Positions 1-7,175 are shown, counted from the stretch's first letter. The stretch: DNA of 7,882 nucleotides from an uncultured Paraprevotella sp. (GCA_910584955.1 CAJUDC010000118.1:1-7882), one strand, 5' to 3'. The notes: generated from the letters alone by a model not told the origin. Made by a program: numbers and translations.

Positions 1-88
1 TAAGCTTCTGGCGAAGTATCAGCTATACTGAAATTCCCTAGAAACTATGAAAAAATTAAATTAGTATTCATTTATAAATTATACAGTT

Positions 89-433
89 ATGACTAAGATA
101 TTAATTATTGCGTTGGCAGTAGCAGGTGTATTGGCAGTAGTAGCTTGCAAGTACAGACACGATTCATGCAAGAGAAATTGCACGTTTGAGAATATGGGAC
201 GTTCGGCCGACCGTGCGGTAGATACTGTGGCAGAGAAGACCAAGGACGGTGTGGACAAAGTGAAAGAAACTTGGAAAGACACCAAAGAGAATGTCAAGGA
301 AGGTGCCGAAAAGGTAAAGGAAGAGACGAAAGAGGGCTATGAAAAAGCCAAAAGCGGCATCAAGGAAGGTGCTCAGAAAGTAAAAGAAGAGTTCAACGAA
401 GCCAAAGAGAATATCAAAGATAAGCTCGATTGA
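89..433 (+). CDS. Small LEA/YtxH-like helical protein with lipoprotein-type signal
   Basis: A 114-residue protein. Residues 1-19 form a hydrophobic export signal ending in VVAC, so Cys20 is a plausible lipidation site, although the lipobox is not the classic LxxC. Cys27 and Cys31 follow in a short basic segment, which leaves open a disulfide or metal site. From about residue 45 to the end the chain is almost all Lys, Glu, Asp and Ala with regularly spaced Val/Ile/Ala, giving amphipathic 11-residue periodicity. The block KEGAEKVKEE (70-79) recurs as KEGAQKVKEE (92-101), exactly 22 residues later, and the DNA shows the same imperfect duplication, so the repeat arose by tandem duplication. Such sequences are usually annotated as YtxH-, LEA- or apolipoprotein-like and are linked to envelope or stress roles; no enzymatic function is expected. 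The next gene starts 36 bases downstream on the same strand, suggesting co-transcription. No clear promoter is visible in bases 1-88. The gene is likely real; the function is unknown. Confidence 0.8.
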   Translation: MTKILIIALAVAGVLAVVACKYRHDSCKRNCTFENMGRSADRAVDTVAEKTKDGVDKVKETWKDTKENVKEGAEKVKEETKEGYEKAKSGIKEGAQKVKEEFNEAKENIKDKLD

Positions 434-469
434 GGCGAAAATATCTGAACCTATTAAAATTGAACGGTT

Positions 470-658
470 ATGATTGGATGGATTATTTGGCTGGTCGGTA
501 TGATACTTACCTTACAGGCCGTTTATGAGATTTGGCTGTTGGATGTATCCGTGGTCAAGAGAATTATAGCCATTATTCTTGTTTTTGTGACTAGCTGGGT
601 GGGACTGTTGTTCTATTACCTGTTTGCTAGGAACCGAATGCAGTCTTGGCTGAGTTAA
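470..658 (+). CDS. Small two-helix membrane protein, PLDc_N-like
   Basis: A 62-residue protein with two predicted membrane helices, about residues 2-22 and 31-51, joined by a short polar turn (EIWLLDVSVVKR). The second helix ends in GLLFYYLFARNRM, which resembles the closing motif (glycine, then Y-Y-aliphatic, then a basic end) of the phospholipase D-nuclease N-terminal (PLDc_N) family of tiny membrane proteins. There is no catalytic HKD motif, so no phospholipase activity is implied; the family name comes from a domain fused to cardiolipin synthases. It lies 36 bases after the helical lipoprotein-like gene and probably shares its transcript, fitting an envelope-associated pair. The A-rich stretch before the ATG (attaaaattgaacggtt) is typical of a Bacteroidales leader. 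The family assignment is by eye and moderate; the membrane topology is clear. Confidence 0.7.
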   Translation: MIGWIIWLVGMILTLQAVYEIWLLDVSVVKRIIAIILVFVTSWVGLLFYYLFARNRMQSWLS

Positions 659-668
659 GAAGTGATTT

Positions 669-681
669 CCTGATCATCAGG
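669..681. repeat. Short perfect dyad CCTGAT-C-ATCAGG
   Basis: A 13-base inverted repeat with a single central base, lying between the stop of the small membrane protein gene and the terminator hairpin. It is too tight to form a stable RNA hairpin. It could be a protein-binding dyad, but it may be chance; no regulator is indicated. Confidence 0.3.
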
Positions 682-683
682 TG

Positions 684-733
684 AAAAAGAGAGCGGCATA
701 CGAAAGGGCGCAAGCCCGTCGGATGCCGCTCTC
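684..733 (-). terminator. Intrinsic terminator of the minus-strand gene run
   Basis: Bases 689-699 (GAGAGCGGCAT) pair perfectly with 723-733 (ATGCCGCTCTC). Inside sits a second small hairpin, GGGC-GCAA-GCCC (706-717), with a GNRA-like tetraloop. Read on the minus strand, the stem is followed directly by five T residues (plus-strand 684-688), the standard intrinsic terminator layout, about 50 bases beyond the GH97 stop codon. On the plus strand the hairpin is followed by AGTGTGTG, with no U-tract, so it would stop plus-strand transcripts of the small membrane protein gene poorly by itself. Confidence 0.85.
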
Positions 734-783
734 AGTGTGTGTCCGCCTGTAGACGTGCGGAACCTGTCGTCCGAAAGCCTTCT

Positions 784-2727
784 TTACCTTGACTGCCGGG
801 AGATGTCGGTCCGTACAAATGTCAGGCAAGCCCCTCCGCCGGGAGCCATCTTGATTTTTATTTTGTCCTTGGGAGTTACTGTTTGTCGGGATACTTTCAG
901 TGTTTCCCGATGTGTCAGGTAATGCGCCTCTTCGCCGTCTTCCACGATTTGCGCTGTGTAGGTCCCTTCGTCCAGAAAGTCAAGCGGCAGTTCGATGGTG
1001 CGGCCTTTTTCGTTGGTGGCGGCTCCTACCAGCCAGGCGTCTTCGGTCTGGCGCATCATGACGATATATTCGCCGATTTCTCCTTGAAGGGTGCGGCTTT
1101 CTTTCCAGGGCATTTTCTGTGCGGAGAGGAAATCGAGCAGGGCCGGGTATTTCCGGTAAAATTCCGGTATGTCCGGCAGGATGGTCGCACCGGAGAAGAC
1201 GATCAGCGTGCGTGCGGCTTCCGACACCAATGTCGAGGGTACGGGCTGATTTTCGTCCGTGCGGGTCGTGCGTCCTTGTCGCAGGTCGAACATGCCGTTG
1301 TTCATGTCGAGGGGACCCGCCACCATGTTGACAAATACGGACGTGCAAAAGGTGGTGGGAGTGAAGACGTGATGGCCGTCCAGCTGGGCATGACAGAACT
1401 CCCTTGTGACGGCATTGGGCCAGGTGCGCATTTGCCCGTAGGGGTGCACGGGTCCGTCATGGAAGTCAACAAGCAGATGATTCTCCGCGCAAAGGCGGGT
1501 TATCTTCCGTGTCCATATGTTTTTTTCTTCCGGGGTGCCGGACATGAATCCGTATTTTACGCCTGCCGCTCCCCAGTCGCCGTATTGTTTCAAGGTCTCT
1601 TCGATGGAATATTTCCGTCCGCCCACGTCGTTCAGGTAGAGCCAGATGCCCACTCCTTTCTGCTTCCCGTAGGCTATCAGCCTCTGCACGTCATGGGCTT
1701 TCTCGCCTTTTACCGGGTCGGAGTTCGACGCAAATTCGGGACCGTACCAGTTGGCATCCAGTACCAGGTACCGGAATCCTTGTTCGGCGGCGAAGTCCAC
1801 CATTCTCACCCACGACGGATAGCTCATCGTGTAGGTGAAGCCGTCCCATTGCGCTCCGTTGATGCGCCAGTCCCATACGGCTACACCGGGTTTTACCCAT
1901 GAGAAGTCCGTCTCCGGTTCGGGATTCAGGAGTTCCAGCAGATGGCTGTCTACCAGCTGGCCCGGTGTCTGCCCGGCCATCACCACTCGCCAGGCGGATT
2001 CGTATCCGCCTCTCAGCACTCCGTTTTCTCCGGGCAGGGAAGCTACGGTCATCATGCTTTCTCCTTTACGGGAGGAAAACCGTAGCGGATCGCCGGTTTG
2101 CAGAAAAGCTTCGTGCATGTTCAGGAACAGACGGTCGGACATTTGCAGCGTGACGTTTGAGGGGCGTACGCTGTTGACTTCGCTAAGCTTCACCGGGCCG
2201 TAGTTGGCGTTCTCCCCGTTGTAGAACCATGCTGTCGGGTCGGTTGCATAGTTGAACTGGGTCAGTTCGCGTGCGGCGGTGTCTGTTCCGGTTTCTGCCG
2301 GAAGTCGGTAACGGAAAGCCAGTCCGTCATCGTAAAGGCGGAACTCCATGTTTACCTTTCGAATGGGAGAGGGGCTGTTTTTGTCCTCCAACAGCAAAGT
2401 CAGTTGGTTGTATCTGTCCGGCACGGTGGAGCGCTTGCCCCAGACGGGGTGCCATTCACCGTTGATGCGGGTCTGCTTCCGATGGGTGACCGTCCAGCTC
2501 TTGCCCGGCAAGTCTTGTCCGTTTGCTAGTAGATAGCCCAGGCGGGAGGTGTCGATGACGACTTCGTCGGCAGCCAGGAAACGGTAGGTCCAGTTGCCGT
2601 CTGCCCTTCGTCCTATTTTCACCGTCAGTTCGCCGTTGGGCGAGGTCAGCGTGTGGGTGTGCGTACGGCATGAGCATACGGTGAGTACGGTTATCAGGAT
2701 GAATAAAATCGGATGGATGTGTTTCAT
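784..2727 (-). CDS. GH97 glycoside hydrolase lipoprotein with atypical catalytic residues
   Basis: A 647-residue family GH97 protein; the family contains inverting alpha-glucosidases (SusB) and retaining alpha-galactosidases (BtGH97b), usually 640-740 residues. The start at 2727 is chosen because it begins a signal peptide with a lipobox (VCSC, Cys20); the upstream in-frame extension is basic and not signal-like. No acidic surface-export signal follows Cys20, so the periplasmic face is more likely. Order: N-terminal beta-sandwich (about 27-280, with MHEAF at 204-208), (beta/alpha)8 barrel (about 281-545, opening with VAVWDWRING) and a C-terminal beta domain. Family landmarks are RTWPN (434-438), TRE (441-443, calcium-ligand Glu) and AGPLD (470-474). 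The catalytic positions differ from both known types: Gly393 replaces the retaining nucleophile Asp, Asp367 and Asp424 sit where inverting enzymes have base Glu, and the acid Glu region reads HAQLD (446-450). It is the last gene of the minus-strand run, 110 bases after the SUI1 gene. The family is sure; substrate and activity are open. Confidence 0.92.
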   Translation of the reverse strand: MKHIHPILFILITVLTVCSCRTHTHTLTSPNGELTVKIGRRADGNWTYRFLAADEVVIDTSRLGYLLANGQDLPGKSWTVTHRKQTRINGEWHPVWGKRSTVPDRYNQLTLLLEDKNSPSPIRKVNMEFRLYDDGLAFRYRLPAETGTDTAARELTQFNYATDPTAWFYNGENANYGPVKLSEVNSVRPSNVTLQMSDRLFLNMHEAFLQTGDPLRFSSRKGESMMTVASLPGENGVLRGGYESAWRVVMAGQTPGQLVDSHLLELLNPEPETDFSWVKPGVAVWDWRINGAQWDGFTYTMSYPSWVRMVDFAAEQGFRYLVLDANWYGPEFASNSDPVKGEKAHDVQRLIAYGKQKGVGIWLYLNDVGGRKYSIEETLKQYGDWGAAGVKYGFMSGTPEEKNIWTRKITRLCAENHLLVDFHDGPVHPYGQMRTWPNAVTREFCHAQLDGHHVFTPTTFCTSVFVNMVAGPLDMNNGMFDLRQGRTTRTDENQPVPSTLVSEAARTLIVFSGATILPDIPEFYRKYPALLDFLSAQKMPWKESRTLQGEIGEYIVMMRQTEDAWLVGAATNEKGRTIELPLDFLDEGTYTAQIVEDGEEAHYLTHRETLKVSRQTVTPKDKIKIKMAPGGGACLTFVRTDISRQSR

Positions 2728-2837
2728 GTTGTTTTCTTTATGTATAGACAGGTTACGGTCGGCCTTGCGGAGCACCGGCGTTTCGAAGACTCTCGGAAAA
2801 GGCGTGGGGAACGGTGTAACGCAGAAGCCGTACGGAT
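2728..2837 (-). other. 110-base spacer before GH97
   Basis: The only sizeable gap in the minus-strand run. I see no TAnnTTTG element and no terminator hairpin with a U-tract on the minus strand. The bases next to the GH97 start (ATACATAAAGAAAACAAC on the minus strand) look like a typical A-rich Bacteroidales translation leader. GH97 may therefore be read through from the SUI1 gene, or may have a promoter I do not recognise. Confidence 0.5.
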
Positions 2838-3182
2838 TCATTTGGTTTGCGAATAACCGGCCTTGATCAGCAGTTCCGTGACGCGGGTTTTGAAGTCGCC
2901 CTGTATCAGTATTTCTCCGTCCTTGGCGGAGCCGCCTACGCCGCATTGGGCTTTCAACTGCTTGCCCAGTTCTTTCAGATCGGCTTCGCTGCCCTGAAAG
3001 CCCGTTACCAGCGTGACTGTTTTTCCGCCCCGGTTGCGGCGGTCGATGCGGACCCGCAACTTTTGTCGATGCGGAGGAAGGGTTTCTGCCTCCGGTTCTT
3101 CGTTCGTTTCGTATACGACGTCGGGATTGGTGGAGTACACCAATCCCAGACGTTGTTTCCAGTCGTTATCTTTGGGTTTCAT
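2838..3182 (-). CDS. yciH: SUI1/YciH-family translation initiation factor-like protein
   Basis: A 114-residue protein of the SUI1/eIF1 family, close in length to E. coli YciH (108). A variable N-terminus carries the conserved LGLVYST segment (12-18). The SUI1 fold covers about 40-112: a basic strand (QKLRVRIDRRNRGGK), the signature GGKTVTLVTGF (52-62), the helix LKELGKQLKAQCGVGGSAK (69-87), then DGEILIQGD (88-96) and the closing helix TRVTELLIKAGY. YciH-type proteins bind the small ribosomal subunit and are thought to affect start-codon fidelity and translation under stress, by analogy with eIF1; they are not essential initiation factors in bacteria. The gene starts 28 bases after ettA, another ribosome-acting protein, and probably shares its mRNA. 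The product is intact, with no missing core motif. Confidence 0.93.
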   Translation of the reverse strand: MKPKDNDWKQRLGLVYSTNPDVVYETNEEPEAETLPPHRQKLRVRIDRRNRGGKTVTLVTGFQGSEADLKELGKQLKAQCGVGGSAKDGEILIQGDFKTRVTELLIKAGYSQTK

Positions 3183-3210
3183 ATCACAATAGATTCTCTG
3201 CGGCTGTATG

Positions 3211-4908
3211 TTAGTCTTCCATCAGCTTCCGGTAACGGATGCGTTTCGGCTCTTCCAGTCCGAGACGCTTCATCTTGTTGCTTTCGTATTCCGAATAGCT
3301 TCCTTCGAAATAGAATACATTCCCTTCTCCTTCGAAGGCCAGGATGTGTGTGCAGATACGGTCCAGAAACCAGCGGTCGTGACTGATGACTACGGCGCAG
3401 CCGGCAAAGGCTTCCAGACCTTCTTCCAACGCCCGCAACGTGTTCACGTCGATGTCGTTGGTGGGCTCGTCCAACAGCAGCACGTTGCCTTCTTCTTTCA
3501 GGGCCATGGCCAGGTGCAGACGGTTGCGTTCACCGCCCGACAGCACACCGCATTTCTTTTCCTGATCTCCGCCCGAGAAGTTGAAACGGCTCAGGTAAGC
3601 CCGTGCGTTGATGTCGCGGTTGCCCATGCGGATAAGTTCGTTTCCCTGGCTGATGACTTCGTATACGGTCTTATCGGGCTGTATGTCCTTGTGGCTTTGG
3701 TCTACATAGGCCAGTTTCACGGTTTCGCCTACATCGAATGTGCCAGCGTCGGGGGTGTCCAATCCCATGATCAGGCGGAACAAGGTGGTTTTGCCGGCAC
3801 CGTTGGGACCGATCACGCCCACGATGCCGTTCGGAGGTAGCATGAAATCTAGATGGTTGAAAAGCACTTTGTCACCGAACGCCTTGCTCACACCGTTTGC
3901 TTCGATTACCTTATTACCCAACCGGGGGCCGTTGGGAATATAAATTTCCAGCTTCTCCTCTTTTTCTTTCTGGTCTTCGTTAAGCAGTTTGTCGTAGGAG
4001 TTCAGACGGGCCTTTCCCTTGGCCTGGCGGGCTTTGGGTGCCATACGGACCCATTCCAGTTCGCGTTCCAATGTCTTGCGTCGTTTGCTGGCCGTTTTTT
4101 CTTCCTGCTCCATGCGTTTGGTTTTTTGTTCCAGCCAGGAAGAGTAGTTGCCTTTCCAGGGTATGCCTTCGCCACGGTCCAGTTCCAGAATCCAGCCCGC
4201 CACGTCGTCCAGGAAATAGCGGTCGTGCGTCACGGCGATCACCGTGCCTTCGTATTGGTTCAGGTGTTGTTCCAGCCAGTCGATGCTCTCGGCGTCCAGG
4301 TGGTTCGTAGGTTCGTCGAGCAACAGCACGTCGGGCTTTTGCAGCAACAGACGGCACAGGGCTACGCGGCGGCGCTCACCTCCCGACAGATGGGCCACCG
4401 ACTGGTCGGGAGCCGGACACCGCAAGGCGGCCATGGCACGTTCCAGCTTGCTGTCCAGGTTCCAGGCGTCGGAAGCGTCCAGCACGTCCTGCAATTCTCC
4501 CTGGCGGGCAAAGAGGGCATTCATCTTGTCCTCGTTCTCGTAATATTCCGGTAATCCGAATTTCTGGTTGATTTCTTCGTATTCGGCCAAGGCGTCCACG
4601 ATGGGCTGCACGCCCTCCATCACCACTTCCTTTACCGTCTTTGCGTCGTCCAGCTGAGGCTCCTGCGGCAGATACCCTACGGTGTAGCCCGGTGAGAATA
4701 CTACTTCCCCCATGTAGTTTTTGTCCAGCCCGGCGATGATTTTCATCAAGGTGGATTTACCGGATCCGTTCAAGCCGATGATACCGATTTTAGCTCCGTA
4801 GAAAAAGCTGAGGTAGATGTTCTTTAAAACTTGTTTGTTGGTTTGTTGAATGGTCTTGCTGACGCCGACCATTGAAAAGATAATCTTTTTGTCGTCTACT
4901 GTAGCCAT
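3211..4908 (-). CDS. ettA: EttA, energy-dependent translational throttle ABC-F ATPase
   Basis: A 565-residue ABC-F protein with two ATPase domains and no membrane segments; E. coli EttA has 555. Domain 1: Walker A GLNGSGKS (45-52), signature LSGGE (174-178), Walker B VLLLDEP (194-200), switch His228. Linker (about 245-330): a charged helical region containing MAPKARQAKGKARL (289-302), the P-site tRNA interaction motif. Domain 2: Walker A GPNGAGKT (367-374), signature LSGGE (456-460), Walker B VLLLDEP (476-482), switch His510. Both catalytic Glu (199 and 481) are present, so two competent ATP sites are expected. EttA binds the E site and, with ATP or ADP, gates the first peptide-bond step according to energy state. 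The length and linker fit EttA rather than Uup or antibiotic-resistance ABC-F proteins. It lies 26 bases after menA and 28 before the SUI1 gene, so it is probably co-transcribed with both. The start at 4908 gives the usual short N-terminus before the first strand. Confidence 0.95.
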   Translation of the reverse strand: MATVDDKKIIFSMVGVSKTIQQTNKQVLKNIYLSFFYGAKIGIIGLNGSGKSTLMKIIAGLDKNYMGEVVFSPGYTVGYLPQEPQLDDAKTVKEVVMEGVQPIVDALAEYEEINQKFGLPEYYENEDKMNALFARQGELQDVLDASDAWNLDSKLERAMAALRCPAPDQSVAHLSGGERRRVALCRLLLQKPDVLLLDEPTNHLDAESIDWLEQHLNQYEGTVIAVTHDRYFLDDVAGWILELDRGEGIPWKGNYSSWLEQKTKRMEQEEKTASKRRKTLERELEWVRMAPKARQAKGKARLNSYDKLLNEDQKEKEEKLEIYIPNGPRLGNKVIEANGVSKAFGDKVLFNHLDFMLPPNGIVGVIGPNGAGKTTLFRLIMGLDTPDAGTFDVGETVKLAYVDQSHKDIQPDKTVYEVISQGNELIRMGNRDINARAYLSRFNFSGGDQEKKCGVLSGGERNRLHLAMALKEEGNVLLLDEPTNDIDVNTLRALEEGLEAFAGCAVVISHDRWFLDRICTHILAFEGEGNVFYFEGSYSEYESNKMKRLGLEEPKRIRYRKLMED

Positions 4909-4934
4909 AGATGATAAGTTGATTGTAATATAAT

Positions 4935-5855
4935 TTATAGAATTAAACCAAGGGAAAGCAACAGGGCGAAAAGCAGGATGTTGCGCGATGATTCGCCTAG
5001 AAGACCGTTTAGCTCACGTCCGTGTCCGATGGCTTTCATTTTGCGCCAGGCAGCCAGGTGCGGTATCAGATACAGAGCCGGAAGAAGGGCGGCGGCGGTT
5101 CGTCCGGCGACGAGCTGGGACAGGCATAGCAAGACGCCTGCCAGGCCCAGAGACAGGTAGAGACGCTCGGTCCATGAAGCGCCGATGCGCACCACCAGTG
5201 TGTTTTTTCCGGCATCGCGGTCGGTGTATCGGTCGCGGTAATTGTTGACAACCAGCAGTGTATCGACAACCAGCCCGCATGCCACCGACAGTAGCAGCAC
5301 ACCCGGAGTGAAATGATGCGTCAGGATATAGTACGTGACGGAAACCGGCACCACGCCGAAGAACGCGACAACGAGCAGATCGCCCATCCCTCTTCGGGCC
5401 AGTGTCGTGGTATACAGAAAGCAGAAGACGACACAGGCCATACCGACGATGAGCAGTTCAAGTCCTCCGTACAGGATCAGCGGAAGGCCGGTCATACAAG
5501 CTGCCAGAGTGGTGAAACCGATGGCACGTCGCATGGATACCGGTGTGATCCATCCCCGGGCGCAGGCCCTTTCGGGACCCAGGCGCGTCTCGTTGTCTAT
5601 GCCGTGCATGAAATCGTAATAATCGTTGATGAAATTGGCGTCGATTTGCATGATCAGGGCAAACAGCAGGCACAGCAGTGCCGGCAGTCCTTGCAGGCGA
5701 GGAGCGGTGTCGCCGGATAACAGGGCGGCATCAGCCCAGGCCGAAGCCGTACCCACCAGTACGGGAGCGGCACTCACGGCCAGGGTCTTAGGACGTGATG
5801 CCAGTATCCAGGCTCGCAGCGATCCGGTTTTGACGTAAGGTGTCGTGTGGTTCAT
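4935..5855 (-). CDS. menA: MenA, 1,4-dihydroxy-2-naphthoate polyprenyltransferase
   Basis: A 306-residue integral membrane UbiA-family enzyme. MenA joins a polyprenyl diphosphate to 1,4-dihydroxy-2-naphthoate at the inner membrane, giving demethylmenaquinone, the step before UbiE/MenG methylation; menaquinone is the main quinone of Bacteroidales. The first Asp-rich motif is NDYYDFMHGID (77-87) and the second is NNYRDRYTDRDAGK (204-217), followed by NTLVVRIG; both bind the Mg2+-diphosphate. The segment SRPKTL (20-25) near the N-terminus and GPERA (94-98) also match the MenA group. About eight to nine hydrophobic helices span the chain to the extreme C-terminus (LLFALLLSLGLIL). The start ATG overlaps the stop of the upstream flavodoxin/ferredoxin gene as ATGA, which implies translational coupling. 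ettA follows 26 bases downstream. The length is normal and all key acidic residues are present. Confidence 0.94.
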   Translation of the reverse strand: MNHTTPYVKTGSLRAWILASRPKTLAVSAAPVLVGTASAWADAALLSGDTAPRLQGLPALLCLLFALIMQIDANFINDYYDFMHGIDNETRLGPERACARGWITPVSMRRAIGFTTLAACMTGLPLILYGGLELLIVGMACVVFCFLYTTTLARRGMGDLLVVAFFGVVPVSVTYYILTHHFTPGVLLLSVACGLVVDTLLVVNNYRDRYTDRDAGKNTLVVRIGASWTERLYLSLGLAGVLLCLSQLVAGRTAAALLPALYLIPHLAAWRKMKAIGHGRELNGLLGESSRNILLFALLLSLGLIL

Positions 5856-6649
5856 GGTTTGTCGTATTTATCGTGCAGATACTGTCCTTTTCCCCGTGTC
5901 CGGTTGCCCAGTTGAAGGGCTTGTACGGGGCAGTGGTGATAGCAGGAGAGACAACCTGTGCAGTGTCCCTTCCAATGAGGCTTTCCGTCCGTCATCGTGA
6001 TATTCTTCACGGGGCAGGTCCGTGCGCACAGACCGCAGGACGTGCACCGCTCGTCGGCCCGAAACGGTCGGTCGGTGATGAGAAAGCGGTTGAATAACGG
6101 GCGTATCACATAGCTTTTCATCCAGGGAAATCCGCCGGGTTTTTCTTCGAAATACTGTCGGGGACGCTTCTGTACGGTTTGCAGGATATGTTTCAGTGTT
6201 CCGGGTGCTTTTTCCAGTTTCTCCGTCCGTTCCGCATCGGAATCCACATCAAATCCCGGCAGGGCCACGTAGCTGTCGGGCATGTTCAGGAAGAAACCGG
6301 CGTCGAGCCGGATACCACGACGGAGCAGGGCACGGGAAAGGATATTCCGCGTGCGTCCCATATCGTCGCCGCATGTACACACAAAGAATACGTACGTTCC
6401 ATTCTCGGATATGATTTTCAGCCTTTCGATAAAAGCTAGCACCAAAGGCGGCGGTCCCCAGGCATATACCGGAAAGGCGAATCCTACCGTCTCGCCTCGG
6501 GCGGGAGTATAGGCAAATGCCGCTGCCGGTCCTTCTGTGGCGTGTGCTTCCCATTCGACCGGTATGGAAATCAGCGGTTCATGCAATCCTCGGGCCAGTT
6601 CGCGGGCGGTCCATTGCGTGTTTCCCGTGCCGGAAAAATAGAATATCAT
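5852..6649 (-). CDS. EFR1-type flavodoxin + 2x[4Fe-4S] ferredoxin fusion
   Basis: A 265-residue cytoplasmic redox protein of the EFR1 type. Residues 1-165 form a flavodoxin-like domain: it opens with a beta strand and the phosphate loop SGTGNT (6-11), then FAFPVYAWGPP (58-68) and FVCTCGDDMG (89-98), matching the second and third flavin-contact loops. Residues 195-245 form a bacterial-type ferredoxin with two complete CxxCxxCxxxCP motifs: Cys202, 205, 208, 212 and Cys230, 233, 236, 240. It should carry FMN and two [4Fe-4S] clusters and move electrons between one- and two-electron carriers; the partner is unknown. The stop overlaps the menA start (ATGA), so the two are translated together, which hints at a role near quinone metabolism, although family members also occur elsewhere. 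It starts 32 bases after the upstream small exported-protein gene. No cluster or flavin residue appears lost. Confidence 0.9.
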   Translation of the reverse strand: MIFYFSGTGNTQWTARELARGLHEPLISIPVEWEAHATEGPAAAFAYTPARGETVGFAFPVYAWGPPPLVLAFIERLKIISENGTYVFFVCTCGDDMGRTRNILSRALLRRGIRLDAGFFLNMPDSYVALPGFDVDSDAERTEKLEKAPGTLKHILQTVQKRPRQYFEEKPGGFPWMKSYVIRPLFNRFLITDRPFRADERCTSCGLCARTCPVKNITMTDGKPHWKGHCTGCLSCYHHCPVQALQLGNRTRGKGQYLHDKYDKP

Positions 6650-6681
6650 GGTATGTTACGGTCTTGTATCCGTTGGCCGGC

Positions 6682-7116
6682 TTATTTTTTTGTTTTGGAA
6701 GACGTGCTTTGCACTTTGCTTTTCTTATCGTTGGCCAAGTCGAAAGCGTAATAGATTTTTTTCAGTGGCAACACGGCTTTGAATTCCGTATAGAATTTCT
6801 TTTTCACCATCAGCTCCTTGGCTTCCGCGTCGAATTTGGCATTCAGCAGTTGTTCCGCCTGCCCGTTGGTAAGGGTACCGGCTTTCTCCATGTCCTTGTA
6901 TTTGTCTTTGAGTTTGGAGTATGCGGCTTTGGCCTGCTTCAGTTCTTCCAGATAATTTTTGAGCAGAGGACCGAATTGTGCGGCGGCCTGCTTGTCCAAC
7001 TTAAGGTTCTTCATTACGTATTCATAACGGAGCTCGCGGTTGGTTTGCCCCATTGCGGTTGGGCCGGTCATACATGCGAGACAAAGCATGCAGCCTATCA
7101 GCATCGTTTTATTCAT
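6682..7116 (-). CDS. Small exported helical protein, Spy/CpxP-like
   Basis: A 144-residue protein starting at MNKTMLIG; a longer in-frame start 39 bases upstream would put a non-signal-like segment before the signal peptide and would begin next to the predicted -7 box, so the shorter form is preferred. Residues 1-23 are a Sec signal likely cut after AMG, just before QTNREL. The mature part is almost all helix and rich in Lys: LRYEYVMKNLKLDKQ (27-41), then a long charged helix to about 70, LTNGQAEQLLNAKFD (73-87, similar to the LTxxQ pattern), then KKKFYTEFKAVLPLKKIYYAFD, ending in a Lys/Ser tail. This pattern (target helix, LTxxQ-like segment, then tyrosine-rich helix before a 'VLP-K' turn) recalls periplasmic Spy/CpxP-type proteins that sense or chaperone misfolded envelope proteins, common in Bacteroidetes. 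The match is by eye only. It is the first gene after the promoter at 7145-7175. Confidence 0.75.
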   Translation of the reverse strand: MNKTMLIGCMLCLACMTGPTAMGQTNRELRYEYVMKNLKLDKQAAAQFGPLLKNYLEELKQAKAAYSKLKDKYKDMEKAGTLTNGQAEQLLNAKFDAEAKELMVKKKFYTEFKAVLPLKKIYYAFDLANDKKSKVQSTSSKTKK

Positions 7117-7144
7117 AATTCGTGTATTTGGGTAATAGATGTAG

Positions 7145-7175
7145 CAAAAATACATTTTTTATTTGGCACGACCAA
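7145..7175 (-). promoter_or_regulatory. Bacteroidales promoter of the six-gene run
   Basis: Read on the minus strand, TATTTTTG (7152-7145) fits the Bacteroidetes -7 consensus TAnnTTTG fully, and TTGG (7175-7172) stands 19 bases upstream as a partial match to the -33 TTTG box. Transcription would begin near 7138, giving a leader of roughly 20 bases before the Spy/CpxP-like start at 7116. This is the only good promoter I see for the minus-strand genes. Confidence 0.7.

Noticed and set aside
883..1902. Long plus-strand reading frame opposite GH97
   Set aside because: It is the antisense of a well-supported gene in GC-rich sequence and shows no domain of its own.
2727..2946. Longer N-terminus for the GH97 protein starting at 2946
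   Set aside because: It would place 73 mostly basic residues before a clear lipoprotein signal and overlap the SUI1 coding region.
3853..4554. Long plus-strand reading frame opposite ettA
   Set aside because: Antisense shadow of ettA; no family features.
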